Assembly (NCBI GenBank): GCA_040381935.1
Contig: JBEIGJ010000001.1
Location: 1 to 64,000 of the forward strand
Reading direction: 5' to 3'
DNA: 64,000 bases
DNA from: Casp-actino8 sp040381935
Lineage (GTDB): Bacteria; Actinomycetota; Acidimicrobiia; Acidimicrobiales; Ilumatobacteraceae
Both the position numbers and the translations under genes were made by a program. The stretch's first letter is position 1. Every line of letters begins with the position of its first letter. Below the pieces are notes generated by a model. The model searched no databases. It saw only the letters and a list, made by a program, of their open reading frames with translations, and was not told where the DNA came from. Below, piece by piece: positions 8,992-17,809 of the stretch.

Positions 8992-9629
8992 GATTTCCCG
9001 AAGGTATCGATTCCGAATACGACCAGGCGCGTGTCGCTCTCGGAGCAGCAGTACGTCGTCTCGGTCACGCAGTCATTGGCCATGAAGTCGATTTTCGAAC
9101 CATGACCGAAACTGCTCAGCTTCTGGATCGAATCAGTGAATCCTTCGAAGGGGAAATTCCTCGCTCACGTGAATTTTCTCATTTTTCGCAATCCCATAGC
9201 GAAGAAGTACCTGATCATTCCCGCCTGACCAGTCATATCACCCGCCCAGGTTCCGGACCCGGTAGCCCCCATGGACTGGAAATGGTGGTGCACCGACGCG
9301 GCGATCGCATCGAGGCTGAATTCACCCTCGGTGCTTCTCACGAAGGTGCCCCCCAACGCAGCCACGGCGGGATTGTGGCTTTGGCCTTCGACGATGCCAT
9401 GGGCTTCGTCCTCAATGTCATCAAAGTCGTGGCCTACACCGGCCAGATCACCGTTCGCTACAAGGCCCCGACTCCATTGCGTCAACCTCTGGTCATCACG
9501 GCTTGGCTGGATCGGCGCGAGGGGCGAAAACTCTTCTTGGAAGCCGAGATGCACCAGATAGGCCCGGATTCCGACCGAACATTGCTGGCTACATCCTCGG
9601 CCCTCTTCATCGCCATCGATAGTTACTGA
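8988..9629 (+). CDS. PaaI-like hotdog thioesterase
   Basis: A 213-residue protein with a C-terminal hotdog domain of the 4HBT/PaaI type. The segment RSHGGIVALAFDDAMGFVLN contains the HGG turn and the Asp on the long helix that make up the active site. The N-terminal 80 residues are a charged, probably helical extension often seen in actinobacterial relatives. It would hydrolyse acyl- or aryl-CoA thioesters, relieving CoA trapping when intermediates accumulate. The start overlaps the MFS stop by 4 bases, making it the last gene of the operon that begins at echA20. Confidence 0.82.
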   Translation: MRFPEGIDSEYDQARVALGAAVRRLGHAVIGHEVDFRTMTETAQLLDRISESFEGEIPRSREFSHFSQSHSEEVPDHSRLTSHITRPGSGPGSPHGLEMVVHRRGDRIEAEFTLGASHEGAPQRSHGGIVALAFDDAMGFVLNVIKVVAYTGQITVRYKAPTPLRQPLVITAWLDRREGRKLFLEAEMHQIGPDSDRTLLATSSALFIAIDSY

Positions 9630-9697
9630 ACTGCCACCGCGAATCATCGAGTTGAAGCGTCGATGGGTGAAACCGGATCGAGCTCAATCTGTCAAAC

Positions 9698-9715
9698 TGT
9701 CAGACGTCCGTGACA
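9698..9715. promoter_or_regulatory. TGTCA/TGACA inverted repeat upstream of Rieske gene
   Basis: TGTCA and TGACA arms are separated by 8 bases, immediately before the ribosome site (AGGGGG at 9718-9723) of the Rieske oxygenase gene. Such a position could let a bound repressor block expression, but five-base arms are weak evidence and no second copy was found. Confidence 0.25.
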
Positions 9716-9727
9716 TCAGGGGGAATC

Positions 9728-10885
9728 ATGACTGCTCTCAGCGACCACCAAGTGACGACCCGTCGCTTTCCGACCGAGTTGGTTCGACGTCTCGTGGACA
9801 ATTATCAAAAGAAGACTTTGGACCACGCTTCCGGGGCAATGAGCGAACCGGCCACGGTGTTCACCGACCCCGTTCGATTCGAACGGGAACGTGACATTCT
9901 TTTCAAACGGGGAGCCCACATCATTGGCTGGACCGGAGAGCTCCCCCGGGCGGGCACCTACATCACCAAAAATGTTGCTGGGTATCCCGTTGTCGTCACC
10001 AGAGCCGAAGATGGAGCGCTTCGTGCTTTCATGAATGCCTGCACACATCGCGGCGCTCAAGTGGCCGAGGGATGTGGCGAAGCACGACGTCTGACCTGCC
10101 CGTATCACGCTTGGTCATTTTCGTTGGATGGACAACTCGCCGGGCAACCTCAGGCTTACGCTTTCGATGACATCGAGCGCGCTTCTTTGTCGCTTCAACC
10201 TCTCCCCATTGCCGATGTATCGGGGCTCATCGCCGTTGGACTCGATCCTGATACTGATCCGAAAGATGCCTTTGCTGATATCGCACCTCATCTGAGTTGG
10301 TGTGGCTATGACCGGCACGAAGTCATCTGCCATCACACCTGGAAATTGAGAACCAACTGGAAAATCGCTTTCGATGTGAACTTGGAGTCGTATCACGTCG
10401 ACTATCTCCATCGCGACACACTTTCGAATCTGGTCCTGCACCATCCCATTTATGACTCCTTCGGCCCCCATGCGCGTTGGGGTTTTCCAACCACGGGGGT
10501 CGAACGACTGGTAGACGTGCCAGAAGAGGAGTGGCCCGATCCGGCGCCGGTCAGCATCATCCATACGTTGTTCCCAAGTGTGGTCCTGCTGGAGACACCG
10601 GTCAGCTGTCAAATGTTCCGCATCTATCCTGGCGACTCCGTGAACGAGTGCACCGTTGAATTAACCGAGGCCTCATTGAAGCCAGTCACCAATGACGAGG
10701 AACGGGCCGCCCGGCAACGAGGCGCTGACTTCGCTGCTTTGGTTGTGGGACAAGAGGATTTCCCCGCTGCCGAACAGTGCCAAAGAGGTGCGGAGATGGG
10801 ATTGAAGAACTTCGTCTTTGGTGCCAACGAACCAATGGTGCAACATTGGCATCGTGCTTGGCAGGCTTCTCTCGATCGCCACTGA
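9728..10885 (+). CDS. Rieske [2Fe-2S] ring-hydroxylating oxygenase, catalytic subunit
   Basis: A 385-residue oxygenase alpha subunit. The N-terminal Rieske domain carries C-x-H-x16-C-x2-H (CTH...CPYH). The catalytic domain carries the mononuclear iron site in NLESYHVDYLHRD. It would use O2 and electrons from a ferredoxin/reductase pair, which is not encoded nearby, to hydroxylate a hydrophobic substrate. It does not look like KshA, the steroid 9-alpha-hydroxylase, so the substrate is unknown. I chose the ATG at 9728, which has AGGGGG 4 bases upstream, over the GTG at 9710. It is followed by a CoA ligase gene on the same strand. Confidence 0.9.
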   Translation: MTALSDHQVTTRRFPTELVRRLVDNYQKKTLDHASGAMSEPATVFTDPVRFERERDILFKRGAHIIGWTGELPRAGTYITKNVAGYPVVVTRAEDGALRAFMNACTHRGAQVAEGCGEARRLTCPYHAWSFSLDGQLAGQPQAYAFDDIERASLSLQPLPIADVSGLIAVGLDPDTDPKDAFADIAPHLSWCGYDRHEVICHHTWKLRTNWKIAFDVNLESYHVDYLHRDTLSNLVLHHPIYDSFGPHARWGFPTTGVERLVDVPEEEWPDPAPVSIIHTLFPSVVLLETPVSCQMFRIYPGDSVNECTVELTEASLKPVTNDEERAARQRGADFAALVVGQEDFPAAEQCQRGAEMGLKNFVFGANEPMVQHWHRAWQASLDRH

Positions 10886-10925
10886 TTCCATCCCCACATT
10901 CACCTAACGATTTCTGGAGTTACCG

Positions 10926-12362
10926 ATGACCACTGTTTCCATCTCTCGCGCCCTGCTCGACTTGGCCACTGCTGATCCAGATCGGCGGGCGGTGACCTGC
11001 GGAGACGAGTCCATTACTCGTGCCGAGCTCGAAGTGCGCTCCAATCGATTGGCTCGGGCCTACGCCGAATTAGGAGTAAGTCAGGGTCGCTATGTCACGA
11101 TCGCCCTTCCCAATTCAGTGGAGTTTTTCGTGGCCTGTGTGGCGGTATGGAAACTGGGGGCCACTCCTCAACCGGTGAGTTACCGACTCCCCGATCGCGA
11201 ACGTCAGGCCATCGTCGAACTGGCCGACGCCGCTCTCGTGGTAGGTGTCGATCCCCAGGTGCATCCCTTGCGACACTCAGTTCCTGCCGGTTACCAACCC
11301 GACCCAACATTGAGCGATGAACCCTTACCCGAGGTCATTTCACCGGCTTGGAAGGCTCCCACTTCTGGGGGGTCGACTGGCCGACCCAAGTTGATTGTGG
11401 CCAGTGATCCTGGAACGGTGAATGTTGGTTCGCCCGGAATGGGTCAACGGGTCAACGGCGTGGTCTGCATTCCCGGTCCGCTCTATCACAACGCCCCCTT
11501 TTCCTTTGCCAGTTCCGGTCTCTTCCACGGTAATCATCTCGTTCTTCTTCCATCTTTCGATGCCCAAGGAACCCTGGCTGCCATCGATCATCATCATGCT
11601 GATTGGATCTTGATGGTTCCCACGATGATGTCGCGCATTTCGCGCTTGCCCGAGGACGTGAAATCTCGTTACGACCTTTCGTCACTCCAGGTGATCTGGC
11701 ACATGGCCGCTCCGTGTCCACCATGGCTCAAAGAGGAATGGTGTCATTGGTTCGGCGGGGAGAAGATCTTCGAGCTCTACGCCGGCACCGAAGCGCAAGC
11801 CGTCACCATCATCCGCGGTGATGAATGGCTCGCCCATCGCGGTTCAGTTGGTCGGTGCGTTTCAGGTGAAATGCGCGTTCTCGACCCCGAGACCTATGAG
11901 GAACTTCCTCCTGGAACAATCGGTGAAATATTCATGCGCAACGATCGCGTCACCTACACCTATGTCGGAGCACAAGCCCGTCGATCCCCTGATGGCTGGG
12001 AAAGCCTCGGCGACATGGGCAAGATCGACGCCGAAGGTTACGTCTACCTCACCGATCGGCGCGGCGACATGATTCTTTCTGGTGGTGCCAACATCTATCC
12101 CGCTGAAGTGGAGATTGCTCTGTCCGAACATCCGGCCGTCGTTTCCTCAGCAGTCATCGGTCTGCCCGATGAGGATCTCGGTAACCGCATTCATGCTTTG
12201 GTACAAGTATCGCAGCCCGTTGATGAAGATGAACTCCGCACCTTTTTGAATGAGCGACTGGTGCGCTACAAAGTTCCTCGCACTTTCGAGTTCGTCGACG
12301 AAGCCGTCCGTGATGATGCTGGCAAGGTACGGCGCTCGGCACTACGGGACGAGCGCAGTTGA
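10926..12362 (+). CDS. AMP-dependent acyl-CoA synthetase
   Basis: A 478-residue ANL-superfamily ligase. The P-loop is TSGGSTGRPKL, the adenine-binding motif is ELYAGTEAQ, the hinge/ribose motif is DRRGDMILSGGANIYPAEVE, and the C-terminal catalytic-lysine region reads DDAGKVRRSALRD. It would activate a carboxylic acid to its CoA thioester through an acyl-adenylate. It lies 40 bases after the Rieske oxygenase and converges on a P450, which suggests activation of an oxygenated lipid or steroid acid; the actual substrate is open. It is shorter than FadD-type ligases (about 520-550) but complete in its motifs. Confidence 0.88.
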   Translation: MTTVSISRALLDLATADPDRRAVTCGDESITRAELEVRSNRLARAYAELGVSQGRYVTIALPNSVEFFVACVAVWKLGATPQPVSYRLPDRERQAIVELADAALVVGVDPQVHPLRHSVPAGYQPDPTLSDEPLPEVISPAWKAPTSGGSTGRPKLIVASDPGTVNVGSPGMGQRVNGVVCIPGPLYHNAPFSFASSGLFHGNHLVLLPSFDAQGTLAAIDHHHADWILMVPTMMSRISRLPEDVKSRYDLSSLQVIWHMAAPCPPWLKEEWCHWFGGEKIFELYAGTEAQAVTIIRGDEWLAHRGSVGRCVSGEMRVLDPETYEELPPGTIGEIFMRNDRVTYTYVGAQARRSPDGWESLGDMGKIDAEGYVYLTDRRGDMILSGGANIYPAEVEIALSEHPAVVSSAVIGLPDEDLGNRIHALVQVSQPVDEDELRTFLNERLVRYKVPRTFEFVDEAVRDDAGKVRRSALRDERS

Positions 12363-12386
12363 AATAGCAAACCCTGCTGTATGCTC

Positions 12387-13580
12387 TCAGTGGGATGTGA
12401 AGACAACCGGTAAAGACTGTATTCCGCGTACAAAAGACGAGTGACTGTATTGCGGCACGAAGTTGGCGTCAGCAAAACGAAGGCCAGTCATACGACTCAA
12501 AATCTCCCGATAGACGGATCGCAATTCCAAACGCGCCAAGTTTGCCCCCAAACACAAATGCGGTCCCCAGCCGAAAGCGATATGGGGATTGGGATGGCGT
12601 GAAGCGTCGAACTCATCAGGGTTGACGAAAAAATCCTCATCTCGATTGGCTGAGAGATAGTGCATTAACACTTGGGATCCCTCGGGAATCAAGACATCGC
12701 GAACCGTCACATCTTGAGTCGTCGTGCGGTTCATGTTGACAATTGGTGTCACCCAACGCAGCGCTTCTTCGACTGTTCGCTCCAGGTTTTCTGGCGAGGC
12801 TTGGGCATAACTCATTTGCTCTGGTCGGCGAATGAGTGCTTCGATTCCTCCGGCGATGACATTGCGCGTGGTTTCGTTACCCCCCACCAACAAAAGAAGA
12901 GCGTTACCCACGACATGGGCATCATCGAGAACCTCACCGCCGTCTTCGGCGGCAGTCACTAACTTGCTGACGAGATCATCCCCGGGTTTCGATTTTCGCT
13001 GCTCGATCACTTCGGAGATGTACGCGTAGTAATCGAGAGCCGCAGTCATCACGTCATCGGTGACGTTTTCAGGTCCGTCTGACCCCGCAATCATCCGATC
13101 GCTCCACGTTTGAAGCCGCCCATAATCGTCTTCAGGGGCTCCCAACATCTCACCAATCAAAGTCATCGGAAGTGGTTTGGCAATATCGGCCACGACATCA
13201 CACGTCCCAGTTTTCATCACCGCATCAACCAATTGGCCAGCCACAGCCACAACGTGACTTTCGTAGGCCGCCATTTGCCGCGGGGTGAAACCCCGAGCAA
13301 CGATACGACGCTGGCGAGCGTGATCAGGATCATCAGCATCGATCATCGAAGGCTGGGCACTTCCATTAGGACGCGATCCATGAGTGGCGTTACTGAATAG
13401 GGCCGGTTGCCTTTCCGCCCAACGAATGTCCTCCAATTTCGACAACATCCACATACCACGGACGTCTCGAAAGACTGGCTGATGGTTTCTGATCCAAGCC
13501 AAAGTCTCGAACGGTCCATTTTGATAGAGATCACGATCGAGAATATTGATTTCCTGACGAAGCGGGTCAGCGATAGTCAT
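12387..13580 (-). CDS. cytochrome P450, CYP142/CYP125-like
   Basis: A 397-residue soluble P450. The I-helix reads LLLVGGNETTRNVIAGG, the K-helix EEALRW (ExxR), and the heme-binding loop FGWGPHLCLGANLARLE with the thiolate Cys343. The overall pattern is that of CYP142: NQPVFRD, RQPALFSN, MIDADDPDHARQRR, NMNRTTTQDV, and the ending FVRGIQSLPVVF. CYP142 and CYP125 oxidise the terminal side-chain methyl of cholesterol or cholestenone to the 26-oic acid, which FadD19-type ligases then activate. A FadD19-like gene is present 12 kb away. Assignment to CYP142 itself, rather than a sister family, is moderately secure. Confidence 0.9.
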   Translation of the reverse strand: MTIADPLRQEINILDRDLYQNGPFETLAWIRNHQPVFRDVRGMWMLSKLEDIRWAERQPALFSNATHGSRPNGSAQPSMIDADDPDHARQRRIVARGFTPRQMAAYESHVVAVAGQLVDAVMKTGTCDVVADIAKPLPMTLIGEMLGAPEDDYGRLQTWSDRMIAGSDGPENVTDDVMTAALDYYAYISEVIEQRKSKPGDDLVSKLVTAAEDGGEVLDDAHVVGNALLLLVGGNETTRNVIAGGIEALIRRPEQMSYAQASPENLERTVEEALRWVTPIVNMNRTTTQDVTVRDVLIPEGSQVLMHYLSANRDEDFFVNPDEFDASRHPNPHIAFGWGPHLCLGANLARLELRSVYREILSRMTGLRFADANFVPQYSHSSFVRGIQSLPVVFTSH

Positions 13581-13730
13581 TTCAGGTCACAACTTTCCAG
13601 ATGTGGTCATGCAGCGCCTCGTTCCAAGATGAATCGTCACCGCCGACGATAACAAGCCCACTGCCCGGACATCCAGCGCTTCGGTATCTCAGTCCACGTC
13701 CGGCCTTCCCATTTCGGCCAGAATGACGGG

Positions 13731-15209
13731 GTGCATACACAACGTGGTCTACCAAGCAATCGTCATCTCCTCGCTCTCACTGTCGTCTTGGGTCTGATGG
13801 CATCGGCCTGCGCCAATCGTGATTCTGAGGTTGATGTGTCAACTACCGTTGGATCCGCTCCCGATTCCACTCAAGCGCCCGAAATCGTCGAACCCGCATC
13901 GAGTATCACCTTTGGAGATCTGCCATCGCCCTGTGGCCCGGCACCCGAGGGAATCGAACCCAGCGTGGACCCCGCAGAGGCCAATGGCAGCGTTGATGCC
14001 ATTCGCGTCGCAACACCCACTGACAAAGGTGCCTCCATGGCTGCCGGATTGAACGCCGAGCTCTACGACGCCGGTGTGGCCTTTGCCGAATGGTGCAATG
14101 AACAAGGTGGCATTGCCGGCCTTCCTCTCGAAGTGATCGATGCTGATGCCAAACTCTTCGAAGTCCCACCGCAGATGGAGAACATTTGCTCCAATGCCTT
14201 TGCCATGGTCGGTGGCGGCTTTGCTTTCGATGACCAGGAATTCCCTCGCTTTCATGAATGCGGCATGATCGACATTGCTGGATTCGTGGTGACTACCGCC
14301 AAATCCCAATCCGACAACATGATCTCCCCCATGCCCAACCCCTCGAACGCCAAAGATGGTGGTTGGTTCCGCTGGGCAGTGAACACCGCACCGGAGGACA
14401 TGCAGGCTTACGCCACGGTGTACGCCGACCTCTTGACGTCGCAAATCGTCGAACAGCAGTACGTCGAGATCGCCGAAAAACTGGGTGGGGTCACCGTCGT
14501 GGACCGTATTCCCTTCAATCCCACCGGTGAAACATCCTGGGCGCCAATTGTGCTGCGCCTGAAGAGCAGTGGAGTACGGGCGATGAGTTTCGTTGGTGTG
14601 CCTGAAGTTCTGGCTCAACTTCTCAAAGCCATGGACGAAGTCGGTTACCGACCGAATTTGATCATGAACGATGCCGGTTTTTATGCCGATATTTTGCTAT
14701 CCCGAGCAGGCTCAAGCGCCGACGGGGTCCTGGTTCGCACGGCATTCTCACTTTTCGAAGAAGCAGATCGAATCCCTGCAGTCCGTGACTATTTGAATTT
14801 GATGGCCACATACAACCCGACGGGCAAAGTTGCCGGATTGGGAATGCAATCAACTTCAGCATTTCTTTTGTTCGCCCAAGCTGCAAGCGACTGCATCACC
14901 GCCAATGAAGGAGTTCTCACCCGCAGTTGTGTCATGGCCACTGCGTCGACCGTGAAGAATTGGACTGGTGGCGGACTTCATGCCCCCTCGGATCCAGGAA
15001 CCAATCAGCCAAGCCCCTGCTACCAGATCATTCAAGTAGTCGATGGATCGTTCACTCGGCTCTATCCACCACTCGATCCCACTGAGCAGGAGCGAGCACT
15101 GGTTCCAACTGCTGACATCACCGAAGCCGGATGGGCCTGCGATCCGAGCACGGTGGTGCAACTGGAAGGTGATTACGGAGATGCAAGTATCGGCAAGATT
15201 CAGCGCTGA
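13731..15209 (+). CDS. LIV-type ABC solute-binding lipoprotein, orphan
   Basis: A 492-residue periplasmic-binding-type protein (Leu/Ile/Val-binding fold). The N-terminus has a charged region, a hydrophobic helix and a lipobox LMASAC with the lipidated Cys27, followed by a Ser/Thr/Pro-rich linker. It is clearly paralogous to the binding protein at 31648: both contain FGDLPSPCGPA, WCNEQGGI.GLP, AMVGGG and FPRFHECGMI. No permease or ATPase gene is adjacent, so it may share the permease complex of the 33-37 kb operon. It is divergent from the CYP142-like gene and starts with GTG. A lipophilic or sterol-derived ligand is a reasonable guess, not shown by sequence. Confidence 0.87.
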   Translation: MHTQRGLPSNRHLLALTVVLGLMASACANRDSEVDVSTTVGSAPDSTQAPEIVEPASSITFGDLPSPCGPAPEGIEPSVDPAEANGSVDAIRVATPTDKGASMAAGLNAELYDAGVAFAEWCNEQGGIAGLPLEVIDADAKLFEVPPQMENICSNAFAMVGGGFAFDDQEFPRFHECGMIDIAGFVVTTAKSQSDNMISPMPNPSNAKDGGWFRWAVNTAPEDMQAYATVYADLLTSQIVEQQYVEIAEKLGGVTVVDRIPFNPTGETSWAPIVLRLKSSGVRAMSFVGVPEVLAQLLKAMDEVGYRPNLIMNDAGFYADILLSRAGSSADGVLVRTAFSLFEEADRIPAVRDYLNLMATYNPTGKVAGLGMQSTSAFLLFAQAASDCITANEGVLTRSCVMATASTVKNWTGGGLHAPSDPGTNQPSPCYQIIQVVDGSFTRLYPPLDPTEQERALVPTADITEAGWACDPSTVVQLEGDYGDASIGKIQR

Positions 15210-15221
15210 TCGCAGTAGGGA

Positions 15222-17309
15222 TCAGACTTTCTCTACTTCGACCAAGGTGTCATAGAAGGCCACCCCTCCACCGTGATCGGCGGCTTGATCGTTGGTCAAC
15301 GCATTAACAGTTCGACCATCTTGGGTGCGCGACCCGACCCAACCGAAGGGTACGGACACAACTCCAGCACGTACTCGACGCTGATCATCGCTTGGAATCC
15401 GAGCCGCTACTACCAGTGACGACCGATCATTCCAAACCCGCACGCGATCACCATCAGCGATTCCACGGGCTCGGGCATCTTCTGGAGCGAGTTCGCAGTA
15501 GATCTCTCCTTCTGAAAGCACATGGTGCTCCAGATCGGAATAGGACGAGTTCAAAAAACGCAGATGAGTCTTTGGCGACATCAGACTGAGGGGAAAGCGA
15601 TGGCGCAAGTCAGCATTGCCATTCAGTCCCTCTTGTGCCGGCTCGTAGGTTGGAAGGGCGGGTAGTCCCAAGGCCGAAAGCCGGGGATCGACAAAAAGAG
15701 CCTTTCCGTTCGGTGTAGGGAAATTCCCTTCGACGAAGGGTCGCACATCGTCATCGACTGTCAATCGTGCAAATCCCTCACGCTGTAAAGCCTCAAAATC
15801 GAGTCCATGAACTGCACTGCGGATCAGAGACTCATCGTCTTCGAAAAGCTCGGGTTCGCTAAAACCCATGGCGGCCGACAGACGGCGCCACAATTCGGTA
15901 TTCGGCACACACTCGCCCAGAGGCGCAATGGCTGGATGATTCCACCCGAGATACAGATGCCCCCATGAAGGCACGACATCGAGATGTTCGATTTGGGTTG
16001 TGGCTGGGAAAATGACATCGGCGTAACGCGCAGTATCCGTCATGAATTGCTCGGAAACCACAGTGAAAAGATCTTCGCGCTCGAGACCCTGACGGATGAG
16101 ATCGGCATTCGGCGCCGTTACCAAAGGATTCCCGTTGTATACGAAGAGAGCCATTACCCTCGGATCAATCGCTGGGTCGGTGAGATTTCGTCCGAGCCGA
16201 TTCATACTCAGCCCGCGACGCTCACCAGCAGCATCGATCAAACCAGCAACATCGAAAACCGAGTCATCGATGTTGACGCTGTTGTACGAACCAACACTAC
16301 GCGAGTATCCCCCACCCCGATATCTCCACGCTCCAGTGAGAAGTGGCAAGCAGGTCAGCGTTCGAAAGAACATTGCTCCGTGTTCACGGTGCTCGGCACC
16401 GATCAGCGTGCGAATGAAAGCAGGTTTGATGGTCCCATATTCAAGAGCCAGTCTCTCGATTTCTTCAGCCCGGAGGCCACACTCTTGAGCAGCTCGCTCG
16501 GGCGTCCAGGATTCAACATGTGCCGACAATTCCGCAAAGCCTTCGGTATATCGGTCGATGTAGTCCTGGTTGATCAATCCATCACGAATCAACACATGCA
16601 TCATGGCCAACATGAGGGCGACATCAGTTCCCGGTAGAGGTTGGAGGAAGTGATCAGCAGCCTGCGCAGTGATGGTTCTTAAAGGGTCGATCACAACCAC
16701 TCGCGCGCCTTTCGCCCGCGCCTCTTCGATGAAGGGCCACAGATGACGGTTTGTCAACCGTGTATTGGTTCCCCATAAGAGGATCAATTTGGCGTGCGCC
16801 ACATCCATGGGATCGGCACACAACGGAGTTCCCATCGTCAAAGCCGTTCCGGCTTTAGCCGTTGCCCCACAGAGAGAATCAATCTGTCGCGATGAGCCCA
16901 CTTTGGCAAAAAAGCGACGATCGAGTGAGTTCATCTGGATCAGACCTTGGGTGCCGGCATCTCCCCAGGGCAAGACAGCCTCGCCCCCATGGTCGTCAAT
17001 GATCTTTTGCAGTTGCTGCGCCACCATTGCGAGAGCCTCGTCCCACGTCGCCTGGCGAAAAGATGCCTCCCCTTTCGAACCGGTTCGGACCAGTGGATAC
17101 AAAAGTCGTTGTGGGCTGTAGACCCGATCCAGGAAACGATTCACCTTGGGACACAGTTCACCCCGAGAGTACGGGTGATCGGCGTTACCCGACATCTTGA
17201 CGGCTACTCCATCGACAACCTCCACTGTCCATCCACATGAGTCTGGACAGTCGTGATGACAGGTCCCCAAAACCGTTCGAGTTCCGACTGACAAGGGTAA
17301 TTTCGGCAT
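15222..17309 (-). CDS. molybdopterin-dependent oxidoreductase (bis-MGD family)
   Basis: A 695-residue enzyme of the DMSO-reductase superfamily. An N-terminal [4Fe-4S] motif is formed by Cys17, Cys21, Cys25 and Cys53. It is followed by molybdopterin domains with DSLCGATAKAG, GTNTRLTN, VVIDPLRTITAQAADHFLQP and PLPGTDVALML. The C-terminal dinucleotide-binding domain has FLNSSYSDL and DGDRVRVWNDRS. No twin-arginine signal is visible, so a cytoplasmic enzyme is likely. No small or membrane subunit is adjacent, so the electron partner is unknown. Many actinobacterial relatives are simply labelled molybdopterin oxidoreductase, and the substrate is not assignable. It converges with the binding-protein gene. 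Confidence 0.88.
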   Translation of the reverse strand: MPKLPLSVGTRTVLGTCHHDCPDSCGWTVEVVDGVAVKMSGNADHPYSRGELCPKVNRFLDRVYSPQRLLYPLVRTGSKGEASFRQATWDEALAMVAQQLQKIIDDHGGEAVLPWGDAGTQGLIQMNSLDRRFFAKVGSSRQIDSLCGATAKAGTALTMGTPLCADPMDVAHAKLILLWGTNTRLTNRHLWPFIEEARAKGARVVVIDPLRTITAQAADHFLQPLPGTDVALMLAMMHVLIRDGLINQDYIDRYTEGFAELSAHVESWTPERAAQECGLRAEEIERLALEYGTIKPAFIRTLIGAEHREHGAMFFRTLTCLPLLTGAWRYRGGGYSRSVGSYNSVNIDDSVFDVAGLIDAAGERRGLSMNRLGRNLTDPAIDPRVMALFVYNGNPLVTAPNADLIRQGLEREDLFTVVSEQFMTDTARYADVIFPATTQIEHLDVVPSWGHLYLGWNHPAIAPLGECVPNTELWRRLSAAMGFSEPELFEDDESLIRSAVHGLDFEALQREGFARLTVDDDVRPFVEGNFPTPNGKALFVDPRLSALGLPALPTYEPAQEGLNGNADLRHRFPLSLMSPKTHLRFLNSSYSDLEHHVLSEGEIYCELAPEDARARGIADGDRVRVWNDRSSLVVAARIPSDDQRRVRAGVVSVPFGWVGSRTQDGRTVNALTNDQAADHGGGVAFYDTLVEVEKV

Positions 17310-17382
17310 GGTTTCAGTATGCCACCGCTATCCGCGACCGTTCGCGAGGTTTATGCTGAATTGACCACCACGAAAGGAAATC

Positions 17383-17808
17383 ATGTCCGACGAAGCACTC
17401 GACCGCGCACTGATCACCGATCTCATGGCCCGCTACTCATGGGCGCTGACCGATCGAAATTGGGATACCTGGAAATCGGTCTTCACTGCCGACGCTCAGG
17501 TGGACTATTCCACTGCCGGCGGTCCCGTCGGTTCACCAACTCAAGCGGCGGAGACATTCGCAGCGATGATGGGCGGGTTCGATGTCTCAGTGTCATCAGG
17601 CGGCAACGTCACCATCGATTTCGTTGATGGTGACACGGCCACAGTCCGATCGATCTACACGATGATGATGCGTATCCCCGGCGCCGATGGTGGAACTCCT
17701 ACCTACATGCAAGCCAGCGGCTGGTATCACGACACCGTGCAACGCACTGCCGATGGATGGCGCATCCAGAAGCGGTTCGAGCAACTGGCCTATGTGAAGC
17801 CGGCCTGA
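17383..17808 (+). CDS. NTF2/SnoaL-like protein
   Basis: A 141-residue cone-shaped NTF2-fold protein. The N-terminal helix reads LITDLMARYSWALTDRNWDTW, followed by FTADAQVDY, typical of the SnoaL_4 group. The C-terminal strand WYHDTVQRTADGWRI is also standard. Relatives include scytalone dehydratase and steroid delta-isomerase folds, and many act as isomerases, hydratases or small lyases. The catalytic chemistry here is not defined. An excellent ribosome site (AAAGGAA) precedes the ATG. The phosphotransferase gene begins 2 bases after the stop. Confidence 0.82.
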   Translation: MSDEALDRALITDLMARYSWALTDRNWDTWKSVFTADAQVDYSTAGGPVGSPTQAAETFAAMMGGFDVSVSSGGNVTIDFVDGDTATVRSIYTMMMRIPGADGGTPTYMQASGWYHDTVQRTADGWRIQKRFEQLAYVKPA

Positions 17809-17809
17809 A

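Noticed and set aside
9728..10885. KshA (3-ketosteroid 9-alpha-hydroxylase)
   Set aside because: Only the general Rieske and iron-site motifs agree; the rest does not resemble KshA.
17333..17346. CGCGA/TCGCG repeat between the molybdopterin enzyme and SnoaL-like genes
   Set aside because: Five-base arms built from common dinucleotides; no further support as an operator.
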